A stretch of DNA of 64,000 bases from Vitis vinifera (taxonomy: Eukaryota > Streptophyta > Magnoliopsida > Vitales > Vitaceae): positions 1,591,001-1,655,000 of the forward strand of contig NC_081807.1 in the NCBI RefSeq assembly GCF_030704535.1, in the 5' to 3' direction. The stretch's first letter is position 1. Every line of letters begins with the position of its first letter. The notes under the pieces are model-generated. The model ran no database searches. It was not told the origin of the DNA and saw only the letters and a program-made list of their open reading frames with translations. This document shows positions 34,201-45,920 of the stretch, one piece after another. Made by a program: the position numbers and the translations under genes.

Positions 34201-37200
34201 AAAGTGCTCTGAATGAGAATAATTCTCCCTCTAGAAATGAAATGCCTCTTCCACAAGGCTAGCCTCTTCCAAATCCTCTCCTCCATTCCATTCCAAACCA
34301 CCATCGATTTGTGTAGAGCACCCAACGGCAACCCCAAATAAGTGGAAGGAAGAGCTCCCACTTTGTAGCCAAGTTCTAGGGCCAACATCTCTACATTCTC
34401 TACTCTTCCCATCGACAAAATTTCACTCTTATCCAAATTGATTCTCAGCCCTGATATGGCTTCAAACCACATTAACAATCAACTCAAAAAAGCCATTTGC
34501 TCCTGGGAAGTATCACAGAAAACCAATGTATCATTAGCGAACAATAAGTGGGTAATTTGAAACCTGTCACCACCCCTTCCCCTTATCCTAGAGCCTGTTA
34601 AGAATCCCCCCCTTGTTGGTCTATCTATGAGACAACTTAAGGCCTCCATCCCGATCACAAATAAGTAGGGAGATAGAGGGTCTCCTTGCCTCTGCCCCCT
34701 AGTGTTGTGAAAAAAACCCGTTGGCAAGCCATTAATCAAAATTGAATATGTTGCAGTAAATATACACCAACTAATCCAACCGGCCCATTTCTCCCCAAAA
34801 CCCATTTTTTGCATCACTAGCAATAGAAAATTCCAATTAATATGATCGTATGCCTTCTCTATATTCAACTTACACAACACTTCATTTTCATTCCTCTTCA
34901 GCAAAGAATCTATGGCCTTATTAGCGATTAGCGCAACATCAAGAATTTGTCTTCCTTCAACAAAGGCGTTTTAGGATGAGGACACCACCTTTCCCACGAT
35001 CTTCTTTAGCCTATTAGCTAAGACCTTTGCTAGCAACTTGTACAATCCTCTCACCAAACTGAGGGGTCTATAGTCTCTTAGATCGTCTGCCCCACCTTTT
35101 TTTGGAACTAAAACCAGGAACGTGGTGTTTAGGCTTCTGACAAATCTTCCCCTCATGAAATTCTTTGAAGAAACCCATTATCTCATCTTTAATGAATTCT
35201 CAATAGAACTGCTAGAAAGCAAGGGGGAACCCATTCGGATTTGGCGCCTTGTCCCCATTCAGCTTTGAAAGGGCAGAGTAAACCTCTCCACAAAGAACAC
35301 CTCCTCCAAAGTGGCTGCCTCCTCAACCCCAATTCTATCAAAATCTAAACCATTCAAACTAGGGCGCCAACCACCAGGATTTGATAGTAGATTCTGGTAG
35401 GCCCTAATCACACCCCTTTGAATCTCTTGCTCTTCTGTCAACTAGAGACCATTAATTTTGATCTTTGCCAAACAATTCCTCCTATTAGAATTTGCCATCC
35501 TATGGAAGAATCCCATGTTCTTATCACCTTTCTTCAACCACGTTTCTCTTGATTTTTGTCTCCAGGAAATTTCCTCCATTAGCGCCTGCTTCTTGAAATC
35601 CTCCCTAGCCTCCTTTCTAGCCTCTAACTCCAGCCCGGATAAAGCTCTTAGCCGCTCTTGATCACCCCCACTTTGTCCAAAGCTAGCCTCTTGTTCACCC
35701 CCACTTTCCCAAACACATCCTTGTTCCAAATCTTCAAATTGGTTTTTAAAGCCTTTAATTTTTCTGTCAGGATAAAGCTATAGGTCCCGTTGAAATTGAA
35801 ACCTTGCCACCAGCCTTTTAGCATCTCCTTAAACCCCTTCTCCTTCATTCACATATTTTCAAAACGAAAAGGAATTGGTCTCCTCCTCACCCCACTCCCA
35901 TCTAACAAAATTGGAAAATGGTCAGACACTGGCCTTGGGAGAGTACACTGCGTCACCCTGCTAAAATGAGTCTCCCAATCCTCCGATACCAGAAACCGAT
36001 CTAGTTTTGACATGGATTGACCATTCAACCCTCCACTCCAAGTAAAGGGCCCCCTCGTAGGGGAAGGTCTCTCAAAGCCAACTCATCAATCACCTCCGAA
36101 AACCTTCTCATGTAAGCAGACATTCTTCCTTCTCTACTATGCTCACTAAGAAATATGATCTCTTTAAAATCCCTTCCAATACACCATGGGTCAGTCCACA
36201 ACCCTCGAATAGCCCCTAACTCCTCCCAAAAAAATTCTCTGTATCTTTTCAAGGTAGGTCCGTAGACCCCCATAAAGGTCCACAAGAAGCCATCCTCGCA
36301 ATTTTTAAAGCGACGCGAAATTGAGAAGAGACCCACCTCCATACCTACTAATTCCAAGATTGTTAAAATATCTTGAATTGTAGTCTCTGGAAAACACACC
36401 AAATCCACTTTTTGAGACTTGTTAGGGCCTTGATTATCTTCCTTTTATTTTTGTCATTAGCCCTTCTAACATTCCAAGATAAAAATTTTATCTTCATCTA
36501 AGGGTCGAGAGTCTGGCCCCACTTCCTCTGATCAAATTGTTCCCCTTGCTTGCACCATTATAATTAATGGACCACTCTAATTTTTTCAGTTCTTGATCAA
36601 ACTTAGTAGTCCTTGTTGTTTCTCTCTTATTACTCTACTCTCTTCTTCTCTTGGACCTTAGAAGCAAATTCAAAATTTCACCTTCAAAGTCTTCCGTTGA
36701 AAATCCCATAAACTTGTTGAACCTCGCCAAACAATTGTCATCCTATCGACAACCTTTTCCCTCTAAATCCTGAAGCAACCCCTCATCCTCACCCCTACTC
36801 CCTCCTCAGCCAGAGACTTCTCCCCTTCAGAGGCCATCTCCCATGTTCTGCCATTAGCCAAAATAATACTTAGCGGGTTATGCTCCTCCCTACCATTGAC
36901 GGAGGCCAACCTGCCTAGAGACCCCCCTTTCACTACAGTCCGACCGAACCTAGAAGGAGTAGAAGAAGAGAGATCCCGACCCCTCACGAAGAACGAAGGA
37001 GAGTTGACGTACCTGGATGCCTCTGCAAACCGAGCTTCATTAGTAAATGTCACTCTTTCCACCACCTCAAGGGCCTCTAGCGACAAAGTGGCTCTTGACA
37101 TCCCTTCGAGAGGATCCTCGTCTCCTCTTTCCTCTCTAGCCTTGCCAATCGAAGACTCCTCTAGTGCCCTAGATTTTGGGACTGAAGACTTTGGCCCTTT

Positions 37201-39663
37201 TGAATACCCTCCTCCCGCTGCATCAACAACTTCAGGCCCAAAGCCCAAAACATTTTCCTCTTCACTGCCCACTAAACACCCTTTTAAGGCGTTTAAAGTG
37301 ATATGCCTTAAGACATCATCCTCTCGACCCAAAACCACCTGAGGCTCCTTTTCTTGTCCCTGGGCCTCCCCAAGGCCCAAACCAGTCGGCCCACTTCTGA
37401 AACCACCCGACCCTAAACCATGTCCACCCAATCTATTTAAAAATGACTTCTCAACCCCGCTCTCTTGGGACTCTGCAAGGAGGCTTACCTACTTTAATCC
37501 TCTCTTCAACCTCTACGTCAGAAACCACAGCAGGAAGAGCAGTTGAGTTGCCTCCATAGGACGACACATCTTGTACCCCAAGCTGCAGGTTCAACTGCTC
37601 CGCCTTCTCCCTTTGACTCCCATAGCAATCAGCATGGATTTCACCCCTCTTCTTCTCCTATCCCTGATTCACCCTCCCCGCAATTTCTTCCTGTTGGCAC
37701 CACCTGCATGAAACAAGGTGGTGTTTCCCACCACAAATGAAAGGAATAGCACCCCAACCCCATGACAATCTGAGCAGTGTTAGGCGCAAATCCCTTTCTG
37801 CAAGCTCCACCAAGATCTTAGCTCATTGCAACTCAGTCAAAGAAGTTGTGTCTTCATCCACTGCAATAAAGCCTCCACACCCATCACCGATTCTTTTAAA
37901 CTCCTCTCGACTGCACATGTGAAGCGGGAGACCCACCACCCTCACCCATGCCTCTTTAGCAAAGGAATCCTTGCAGAGACACCCCACCTCTAGGTTCCAT
38001 CTATCCAAAATAAGAAAGTTGTTCTTGATACTCCTTTTGCCTCTCGCTAGAACTCGCTCAGCCTCACTTGGCGACTCAAATTCAAACAGCAAGAGTCCTC
38101 TGCCTAGCACAACACTACTAAATTTCCCCTTTAAAAGCCAATGTTGATGCATCCATCTCCTTATGAAATCCAACTCAGGTAATGGAGCTGTATTATTACC
38201 CCACCAGTGCACCAACCCACCAGACACTGTTTCATCTGCTTTAACCTTCCTCGCACTTCTCTTTCCCCTAACTCTAACCAAATTGAATGACCCATTCTTC
38301 CCGGTTTCGACTCTACAACATCTGCGTAGGAATATGTCTCCACCCCTTTCTCCCTCCAAAGAACCTTTGGACCCCCCTTCTCCCTCAATGGAACCTTTGG
38401 AACTCTGGTTTCCTTTAAGCCTCCAGAAGGGACCACTCCAAGGCCTCTCAACTTCTTGGCCAGAGTATTCCAACCGCTAGACAGCCCCTTCCCTTATGGA
38501 AAGATAATGCTGAATTTTTTTGTCTTGAGATCACAGACAGAGCATAGAATGAACCTTCCTGCCTCATTTGAACAATGTTCCAGCCTATACTTCCTACCCC
38601 CCTCCTCCCAACCAAGAACCCAACTTCTGTTATCGATCTCTCTACAACAAGCTTCAACTACGTCCAGTAAGCAATGTAAACTAACCTCCCCAAATCTAAT
38701 CCATGAGGAGATACCTCTGCTTCTCTCCCAAATATATCCTTTCAGCTTCCCTCCCACATCCTCAACTGAAATCTCGAACGACTTAGACTCCACCACAAAC
38801 CAACTTCTTCCACCCTTGGCAGCTCCAATTTCTCCCATTTAGAGCTTCACGCCACTTCTCGAATATGTTATGAGTATCCTATCCCACCAACCAAATGTGT
38901 TTCTTGGTGGTGAATCTCACCTTATATTTTGTGAGAGCATGTTTTGTGTTCTATAGAGTGTAGTTTTACCATTTTAATATGGCGTATTTGCATTTCACCA
39001 TCCCGGATTTGCCAAACATTTCCCCCTCAAAAGGGTTGGTTCTAATTTTGTTATATAAGAAGAGATACCTTTTGATAGCAAGGAAGATAATATGTAATGT
39101 TCCTCATTTATTAATTATAATGGATGTGTAACTACCCCCATTATTACTCTAAAAATTTCCAAGAGTACCCTTACCTATTTATTGCCCCTGTTCTCTTAGT
39201 AGATAGCAAGGGAGATGATAGTTGTAATATACTGCAATGTTATTCATGTTAAAACTAAATTTGCTCGGGCTTTTCTTTCATTTTTTTTTTGAATTTTTGA
39301 CTATTTAACAAATATGAATTATCATTAAGGATCAACATGAACTTTTGACTATTCATATTCATAGAATTTATACTTGCATATCATGGTGCAGCATTCTTCG
39401 AGCACAGTCAGCACAGCAGCCAATGGTAGTTCTGGCCCATCGGAATCAGCGGATGATGACTTGCCCAGTGTCATGACATGTGCTAATTACCTCAAGCTTC
39501 CTCCGTACTCTACCAAGGTATGGTATTTTTGTGAATTGTGAAGATGTCCAGGAACTCATGGATTTGTTGTCATTAACCATCGCCTTCCTTTAACCAGGAA
39601 ATCATGTACAAGAAACTTCTGTATGCGATCAGCGAGGGACAGGGGTCTTTTGATTTGTCATGA
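13283..39663 (+). CDS. UPL3: HECT-type E3 ubiquitin-protein ligase UPL3 (KAKTUS), 17 exons, 1,896 aa
   Basis: Exons: 13283-14152, 14416-14526, 14661-14777, 14886-15056, 15135-15296, 15625-15873, 15953-16074, 16174-17599, 29068-29163, 29744-31309, 31469-31693, 31817-31921, 32226-32306, 32410-32478, 32572-32700, 39392-39517, 39598-39663. All junctions are GT/AG and the frame is unbroken. The start [11 protein letters not shown] is the family's own; the 25 upstream in-frame codons lack an ATG. Order: Ser-rich and DRDRDR N-terminus, ARM-like repeats (about 170-560; [17 protein letters not shown]), a Ser/Arg-rich linker, an acidic patch (exon 9), and the HECT domain (about 1475-1896) with catalytic Cys1863 in [15 protein letters not shown]. 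The length matches the roughly 1,890 aa of Arabidopsis UPL3, which limits trichome branching and endoreduplication. Introns 8 and 15 contain antisense LINEs. It appears intact. Confidence 0.95.
17600..19854 (+). other. UPL3 intron 8, part before the LINE
   Basis: No coding signal. An imperfect 66-bp tandem duplication is seen at about 18290-18410 (AATCTTGGCTAGAGTC / AATCTTGGCTAGGGTC). 19020-19460 is very AT-rich. Confidence 0.5.
19987..23637 (-). pseudogene. LINE-1 copy ORF2: endonuclease / reverse transcriptase with two premature TAG codons
   Basis: Reads from ATG 23637 in one frame to the natural stop at 19987. It is interrupted by TAG at 22572-22570 (after QKSREI, where the family usually has Trp) and TAG at 21846-21844 (after NWNFLM). 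Domains in order: APE-type endonuclease ([38 protein letters not shown]); reverse transcriptase ([53 protein letters not shown]); C-terminal zf-RVT region ([20 protein letters not shown]). No RNase H is evident. About 1,217 codons in total. All catalytic motifs are still legible. Confidence 0.9.
23637..25960 (-). pseudogene. LINE-1 copy ORF1: DUF4283-type nucleic-acid-binding protein, one frame break
   Basis: Starts [16 protein letters not shown] and runs open for 602 codons (to 24152). A second open frame, -1 relative to the first, covers 24182-23637. The first half carries a DUF4283-like region ([29 protein letters not shown]) and the typical plant-LINE WWEEEP segment, then a Pro/Ser-rich linker with a degenerate 30-residue repeat. 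The break falls in a run of six A's within A AAA AAG (24188-24182). A one-base loss would explain it, and so would a -1 slip. ORF1 ends in TAA whose last A begins the ORF2 ATG. Confidence 0.85.
26747..27023 (+). mobile_element. Tourist-like (PIF/Harbinger) MITE, copy B, in UPL3 intron 8
   Basis: 277 bp, inverted ends GGTGGTGTTTGTTTTTTTGA / ..AAAAACAAACACCACC, flanked by TAA at 26744-26746 and 27024-27026. Same family as 10318-10594 but with more perfect ends, so probably younger. Non-coding. Confidence 0.8.
27027..29067 (+). other. UPL3 intron 8, part after the LINE and MITE
   Basis: AT-rich with no coding signal. 28030-28220 is GC-richer with repeated GGCACAC/GGTGCACACC-like words and may be an unclassified dispersed repeat. 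27818-27860 is a CT-rich run. Confidence 0.4.
32944..36497 (-). pseudogene. Second LINE ORF2 remnant (endonuclease / reverse transcriptase), multiply broken
   Basis: Begins ATG 36497 ([12 protein letters not shown]). Recognisable blocks follow in several frames: [12 protein letters not shown] (endonuclease, altered), [66 protein letters not shown] (FADD changed to FAND), [29 protein letters not shown]. The natural end is near 32944. The FADD-to-FAND change removes a catalytic Asp, so this copy is dead even apart from its frameshifts. Confidence 0.85.
36494..38838 (-). pseudogene. Second LINE ORF1 remnant (DUF4283-type), multiply frameshifted
   Basis: Legible blocks: 38838-38494 ([15 protein letters not shown], the start region homologous to the first LINE), 38473-37823 ([50 protein letters not shown]) and 37431-36763 (Gly/Ser-rich linker). 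The 3' end reads ..[18 protein letters not shown].. and stops at TGA 36496-36494, overlapping the ORF2 ATG. Confidence 0.8.
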
Positions 39664-40697
39664 GTCTCTCCAAAACTAACCAATTGACCTGTGTATATCA
39701 CATCACATCACCACAATGTCAGGGTCAATTCTCTTCAGGCTAATTTTTGACATTGGGAGGTAGTAGCCATCCTCTTCTGCTGCTCAAATAATATGGCTTC
39801 TTTTTGGAAAAACCCTTCAAGGTTAGTTTCAATTTTCTCATGGATGATGCTGTCTGATTGAATTTTGTCCAGGGATTGATGGTATGGACCCCATTGTCTT
39901 GGTCATAAAAATTATCCTGTAAAGTTCCAACCCTTTTTGCAGATTCATCCATCCATCCATCCTCCTTTTGATTAGTTTTTTGCAAATGTCCTTGAATGTG
40001 TGAGGTCTTGTTCAGGTCAGTGACAGCAAACATGATTAGAGAGAGCTTTGAAGGGTGGGGAAATTTGCGGATCTCTATTCGGCTGCTAAATGCTTTGTAA
40101 ATAAAAATAGGAAAATCTTGATTCTTCTTATTGGCTGGTAGGAGTATACATGTATGCCCCAAACATGAATGATATAAAGGGAAAAATAAATCCATTCAGA
40201 CATTGTTTTTGGCTTTCATTTTCGCCCCCTCTTTTTTCCACTCCATACATAGATTTTGATTTTGTTGGTGGATTATTTTGCTGAATGATATACAGAAAAA
40301 CCCCATATATATCCCATGGGTCTGAAACATATCAATTTCTGGGGTTTTTTTTTTTTTTTTTTTACTGCCCTATCAATCGCATATCTTTCGGAATACCAAG
40401 AAATGGTTGTGTTGATGGGGGCAACAGTGGTGTGGTTATAATCTATGTTACTAATTCAGCATTGATCTGGATCATTTAGGTGTGCGGAAAAAACCCGTTG
40501 TTGAATGAGGGTACAAACATATATTTGTCTCTTAGCTAATAAGATCATGTGTTAGACTAAATTATCCATCAAGGCGTAAAGCAATGCTAACGATGTTGCA
40601 TTGGTGCTCATAGAGGAAATTGTTGTTCACTTCACTCAAAAGTACAGGGTGTTCTTTAGGTATCCATAAAAGTAATCAACTGAACGAAGAAAGTGAC
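39664..40697 (+). other. UPL3 3' UTR and tail-to-tail intergenic DNA
   Basis: The UPL3 3' UTR probably extends a few hundred bases past the TGA at 39661-39663. A 151-codon minus-strand open frame (40195-39740) has no family resemblance and lies in this UTR; it is not called. A T-run of about 20 lies at 40344-40363. Confidence 0.4.
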
Positions 40698-40738
40698 TCA
40701 AAGCAACGATTGGGAATTCTTCCCGATCGTTGCTTTGA
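40698..40738. repeat. 41-nt near-perfect hairpin at the broken edge of a LINE fragment
   Basis: The left arm TCAAAGCAACGATTGGGAA and right arm TTCCCGATCGTTGCTTTGA pair at 18 of 19 positions with a 3-nt loop. The right arm is collinear with the adjacent reverse-transcriptase reading frame; the left arm is an inverted copy of it. Confidence 0.8.
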
Positions 40739-41115
40739 AACTGTGGAAATGCTTTTTTAATAACCCATTCAATCCATTTGGGATGAAAGCCTATTTTGAA
40801 TAGAATTACCTTAATAAAATCTCATTCAACCTTATCATATGTTATTTTCATGTCAAGTTTAATCGTCATATATCCCGATTTGCTTTTGGGATAAGCTATT
40901 ATTTTATAAGCATAAGCTGATAGACTATAGTGATTTGAGGATTTTGGGTTATCTGAATTAGGAATCAAAATGATTAAAGTATGATTTATCTCTTTGAGCA
41001 TGTGACCATCATAAAAGAAAGCTTTGACCATTTTACATACACATTTTCCAATTATGTTCTAATATTTTTGATAAAAACTAGGTAGAGGCCATCAAACCTT
41101 GGTTGTTTTTAAGAC
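40720..41115 (-). pseudogene. Decayed reverse-transcriptase fragment of another LINE
   Basis: On the minus strand the translation reads PRFDGLY.VFI.., VKAFFYDGHMLKEINHTLI, LIPNSDNPKSSNHYSLS, AYKIIA, KLDMKITYDKVE*DFIK and GFHPKWIEWV. This is a typical LINE RT N-terminal to palm region with stops and deletions. It is more like LINEs with LIPK..NP..F..RPISLCN motifs than like the two LINEs in UPL3. No ends or target duplications were found. Confidence 0.75.
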
Positions 41116-41687
41116 TATTGATGTGGAAAAGAGCGAATTTCTTTCTTTTACGACTTCTTTAATTAATTCTCTATTTTATTTTTCTATGATACAAGAATAA
41201 AAGAATTAGTAGCCCAAAGGAATTATCAATATTTATATATATTTAAATTATTTAATTTTTTATGTTAAAAAATAAATATAATTAATTAAATAAGTTATTA
41301 ATTTTAATTTATTTTTCCTTTATTTTCTCATCCTTATGTTTTTCCATCAAATTTTTTGAGATAACATTTTCGAACGCGGTTCTTGAAAAATAGTTTTCAA
41401 GACAAAAAATTGAAATTCTCAGTAGCTGCTTCTGGAAATGCTTTCATCTTCATTCAAATAAATATTGGTATTTTACCACAAAGAAAGAACATAAAAGGGA
41501 AAACTCATCATCACCATCGTCATCCCCTTTGATTCTTGATGCTACATTTAGAAAAAAAAAAACCAAATCCAATATCATCTCCAAGTCTCCTCCACCATTG
41601 AAACAACGACCACTTTTCTAAAATCTCTCCTTCAAAGCGATGCTTCTCTTTCATTCAACTCCCCTGCTCTCATGTCATCTCTTTTCT

Positions 41688-44600
41688 CTACACTTTCCGC
41701 CCACATCTCACCTGCACAGCCAGTGTCTTTGTGATATCGGAGCAAGCTCCACTGTTCCCATCAAAAATCCCCGCCTCCATCGGTATTTCACAAGTGGTCT
41801 TCCCCATACAGTGCTGAAAAAAAAGGCCAAATTGCTCTCACTATATAGCGGCTAATAGTTAAGACATACGTATAGTGTCGAGAGAACTTTTTTTCCGAGA
41901 AAACTAAAGGTTTACCTGCTCGACAACTTTCTTGCTGTTGGGGGCAGTGCAGTTGCCCATTTCGAAGTCTCCACAGGCGCCCAATGGATTGCCGAAGCTG
42001 GCAAAATCCACCTTCACGATCACTTTGTAGTTGGGGCATTTAAGGTGGCCCTTGGGTTTCACTTCGTCTACCACCGCCCGGATCTTGCTGTCGTGCCTTT
42101 GCCATGACTTGACATGGGGTGGGTGATACTCGGTTACGATGCTGCAGATTGTGTCTCTATTCACTAGCTCAACCTCTATCTCCTCTGGGTTTCCTCCAGT
42201 TTCCTCGAAAATGACCAGGAGATTGTCTGAGGGCTTTAGCCAGGCTCTTGGAACATGGTATCTGAAACAACCGAAAACATATGTTAATTGAGGAAATTCA
42301 AGAATGCCCAGTTTGATTTTCATGGAGTTTCTGTGATAATTTGTAGTTTTTGTACTTACTCAGACTGACTTGGCTTTTCAAGAGGTGATAGGTAAGACAA
42401 CCAGTAACGACCTATGTTTTTCCCATTCACCCAAGCCATTCCTTTAGCCATACTAGTCATCCGGAGAATCACTGGGTCATTTCCTTCAGGCATGTCAAAG
42501 TAGGTCTGCAACAAGAGGGGTAATTTTCTCCGCTTAAAAAACCCGGAAAAATATACACTTCCAGTTGGAAAAAGACTTCATGGAAGCCACTGTAATATGG
42601 ATATCAGCAATTTTTTTTCAGCCTTCCAAACATAATTACCTTGTACCATGTCATAGCGGGTCCCTTCCCCTTGGCTGCAGTCCACTGCACTCTGTGTGAT
42701 CCTCCCTGAGTGTAGGCCTTGACGTGTTCTCCATTCACACCCACCTGAAAATCACCCACAAGTTATGATCATGCCCAATCTCACTGTCATAAATTGCAGA
42801 TCAGTCTCTTACCTGTTGTCCCCAACCATTATTTGTGATATCAAGAGTTCCAGTATTCAACCCGAGGATCTGCACACTATGGATCCCTGCATACCTATGC
42901 TCCATGTAGGCTCCGCTATTCTTCATTGATTTAGCAGACCTCATTAGTATTTGGGCCTTAGAAATTGATGGAAAACACATGAAAGGAATTGTCCATTACC
43001 GGTAGTCCCACTGTCATACACAGCAGGGCAATGTAGTTTGTTCCGGCCTTGAACTTCACTGGTTTCCTGAAAACAAAGTTTTTCTCTACATTGCTCCCAT
43101 GGGCAGACCCTGAAAAATCACACCCACTTGGTAATGAAAAAGCTTATTACCTATAAATTTGTAAACAGAGATGTGGATCAGCATGCTTTTGTGTGATTAC
43201 CAATGAAATTGCCATTGACGAATGCGAGCATCGCATGGCCAAGATTCGAGATCTGTAGGACTGGGATGATGTCTTTCTTCATTGGTAGGTCATAATTACT
43301 AAGTTCTATGCTGAAATTTGGGATTAAAACAATCATATCAGTCAAAACTTACTCTTGGTTCTTGGCATTCCCCTGTGTATTGGATTTGAAAATTCTTGGT
43401 TTACCTGGTAACGAACCAGGCGTAGTCTGATCTATCTTTAAGGAAGTTGTAAAGCTCCATTGGTGACTTGGTGAGAATTTTCATGTCTGTCATGACTGGA
43501 ATCGGTTCTTGTGACATTTCCCATTTGAGATTCTTGTTTGCTATCTTCGATTTAACGAAGTTTCTCGCATTATGTTGTGCTACAACCTGTCATACAATCA
43601 AAAACAGAAATCTAACGCTCAGCAATCTTCTCCACATCAAAGAGTAGGCAATTCAATGATCATTTTTTTTCCTTGGTGAGTTACCCTCTGAGTATTGTAA
43701 ACAACAGTCTTGCAATCAGGAAGGATGCTGATGGAATGTGGGGGCAGGAAATATTCCTCTCCCCTGAAAGTAAGAGTTGCCGCTTCTCTCGAATGGTTGT
43801 TGGTCAGGAAAGCAGCACAAATGTGGGTTCCAGGCTTCTCATAGAACCTTACCTACAGAGCAAAACAGCTTAGTCTGCCATATTTTTTACCTATATTTTT
43901 GTCGTGTTTTTGCCTAAAGTTTTGCATTCTATTCATGATATATGCTCACCTCTTTATCCTTTCCCAACTTTTCAACCCCGGGGCTCCCCGTAAACAGGGC
44001 CTTTTTGCACAATCTCAAAGCAGAATGCAAGTCTTTGAGGTGACCCCATTTGGGTTCCCTCTGCAGGCCTGAAGAACATACAAAGGAGAAACTCAGTTAG
44101 ATCTTTAGATTTCGTTTCTTGATCAGTCACGGAGAAAGAAACGATAATCCCAACCGTATTCATCAAGAGGGGCTTCATCATAGTAGCGTGTAGTCACAAA
44201 GGATGAGCCTGTTCTCCCAAAATTTGTCCCACCATGGTACTGCAAACACAACCATAAGGGCCAATCTTGTGAGGATTTTCTTTTCAGGCCAATGGTATGT
44301 TTTTGTGTGTTTTTTTTTTTTTTTTTTTGAAGTTTTGGGAAGAGAGAGTCTAGTATCTTCCTACCATGTAATAGTTGGCAAGTGTTCCATTCTTTGAGAT
44401 GAATCGAGCAACCGAGAAAGCAAGATCTTCTGCTGCTCTTTGGGATGGTGGGTCTCCAAATACTCTATACCTGCAATCAATAAACACCATTGAAAGCTGA
44501 TCAGAACCTGAATATCAGCTTAATTTGCTAATATGATAAGTGTGTAGTACTTACTGAGCTGTCCAGTTCTCAGTCCATAGAGAAGGCTTGTTTGGTCTAT

Positions 44601-45866
44601 TGGGGCCAGTGAATGTATCCCCGCAGTGCCTCCCGTTGCATGTATTGATCTGCAGACAAACCCAAGTACTCAATTTCCAAAACCCTAGATCCAATGCCTC
44701 TTCAGAGGACGACGATGAAACTTTACGACGACATATAAACTTACCACAGGATCAGGGGCATCCTTCTGTTTGCACATAATCCAGGGGACTCCAGCTCCGA
44801 GTCCCACAGCCATTTTGCCTGCCCACTGCACATACTGGACCCCTAGCTCCCTATATGCAAGTTGAATACTATTGTACTCATTTTCGATCTGAATCATAGA
44901 CGATGTCAAAGAAAATCAGAACATAATCAAGGTTTGTAAGAGGATGAGGCCAATTGTAAACAAGCCAGACCTGAGCTAGTATGATGGGGCCTCCTTGAGG
45001 AGCAAACAGTTTTGCTTCTTTCATCATTTCTATTATCATCCTGCTGTATTTTTCCATGTGATACTGCAAAAATGTGAAAGATTTTGTTCATATTTGTTTA
45101 AATTCGTGTAGTGTGATTACTATCTTCTGTATATGATCTTGGTCATCACCTTGAATGGCTCATTGTAGGACCGGAATATGATGTCGGGGACTTCTCTTAA
45201 CCAATATGGAAATCCTCTGGAATCAGAACCGAGAAAATTTGTATGAGACTACTGATAGAGAATGGTGTTGGGGAAGAAAATGAGGGGGTGAATGAAGGTA
45301 CCCGTGGTTCCATTCAGCCTCGATGAATGGCCCGATCCTGAGGGTTGCATACAAACCATAATCGCCTATCAATTTGATGAACTTCACTAAGTCATAGTTG
45401 CCTTCAAAGTTGAACTGCAAAACTCAAAGTTAGCCCGTGAAGCAAACCCGAAAAATTTGGAATTTTGCATGGAGGACTTCAAATATAAGTCTACCTGGCC
45501 CTCAACCGGCTCATGGATATTCCAGAACACGTAAGTCTGGATCAAATTCAAGCCTCCATGTTTCGCCTTTTGAAGAATGTCCGGCCACATCTGAACCCAA
45601 TTCACCAAAACCATCAATTCAATCCCCAAATACCCAGAACAGGAAAAAGAAAGTATCATCAATAAACTTGAGTCCGGGACTACCTCTGGGGTGCTCCGGG
45701 GGTAATGTATCGAGCCTGAAAAGAGAAGCTCCCGTCTTCCATTGACGATCAGAGACCTTCCATCATATGTTACAGTCTTCGCCCCTTTAGCGATGCCATG
45801 CGCGGCCGCATACGAGACCAACAAAGAAAGAACCGCGGCTATCAGCGCCTGTCCTGATACCACCAT
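41688..45866 (-). CDS. GH35 beta-galactosidase with C-terminal lectin domain, 19 exons, 833 aa
   Basis: Exons (in transcription order): 45866-45684, 45590-45495, 45414-45302, 45216-45150, 45063-44971, 44888-44745, 44649-44555, 44470-44365, 44239-44155, 44068-43950, 43852-43685, 43586-43405, 43310-43201, 43109-43000, 42920-42813, 42744-42640, 42505-42360, 42261-41916, 41813-41688. The frame is intact. A signal peptide occupies about residues 1-22 ([15 protein letters not shown]), so the enzyme is secreted to the cell wall, where it should remove terminal beta-galactosyl residues from wall polysaccharides. The GH35 signature [14 protein letters not shown] gives acid/base Glu188; WTENW gives nucleophile Glu259. 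A SUEL-type galactose-binding lectin domain forms the C-terminus (about 745-833; [20 protein letters not shown]). Sequence style resembles the Arabidopsis BGAL13/14-like subgroup, but the paralogue is uncertain. Confidence 0.95.
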
Positions 45867-45920
45867 AGTTAATCTCTCACAGCGGTTCAGAAGAGAAAGC
45901 TGTGATAGAGGGCAGTTAGC

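Larger units (their letters stand above)
32832..38898 (-). mobile_element. Near-full-length but decayed LINE, antisense in UPL3 intron 15
   Basis: 6,067 bp flanked by a perfect 15-bp target duplication GTTTCTTGGTGGTGA (32817-32831 and 38899-38913). Same organisation and family as the intron-8 LINE, with a 60-nt 5' leader and a T-rich tract (A tail) at 32832-32844. It carries many more stops and frameshifts, so it is older. Orientation relative to UPL3 is again antisense. Confidence 0.9.

Noticed and set aside
39740..40195. 151-codon minus-strand frame downstream of UPL3
   Set aside because: It lies in the probable UPL3 3' UTR and matches no family known to me.
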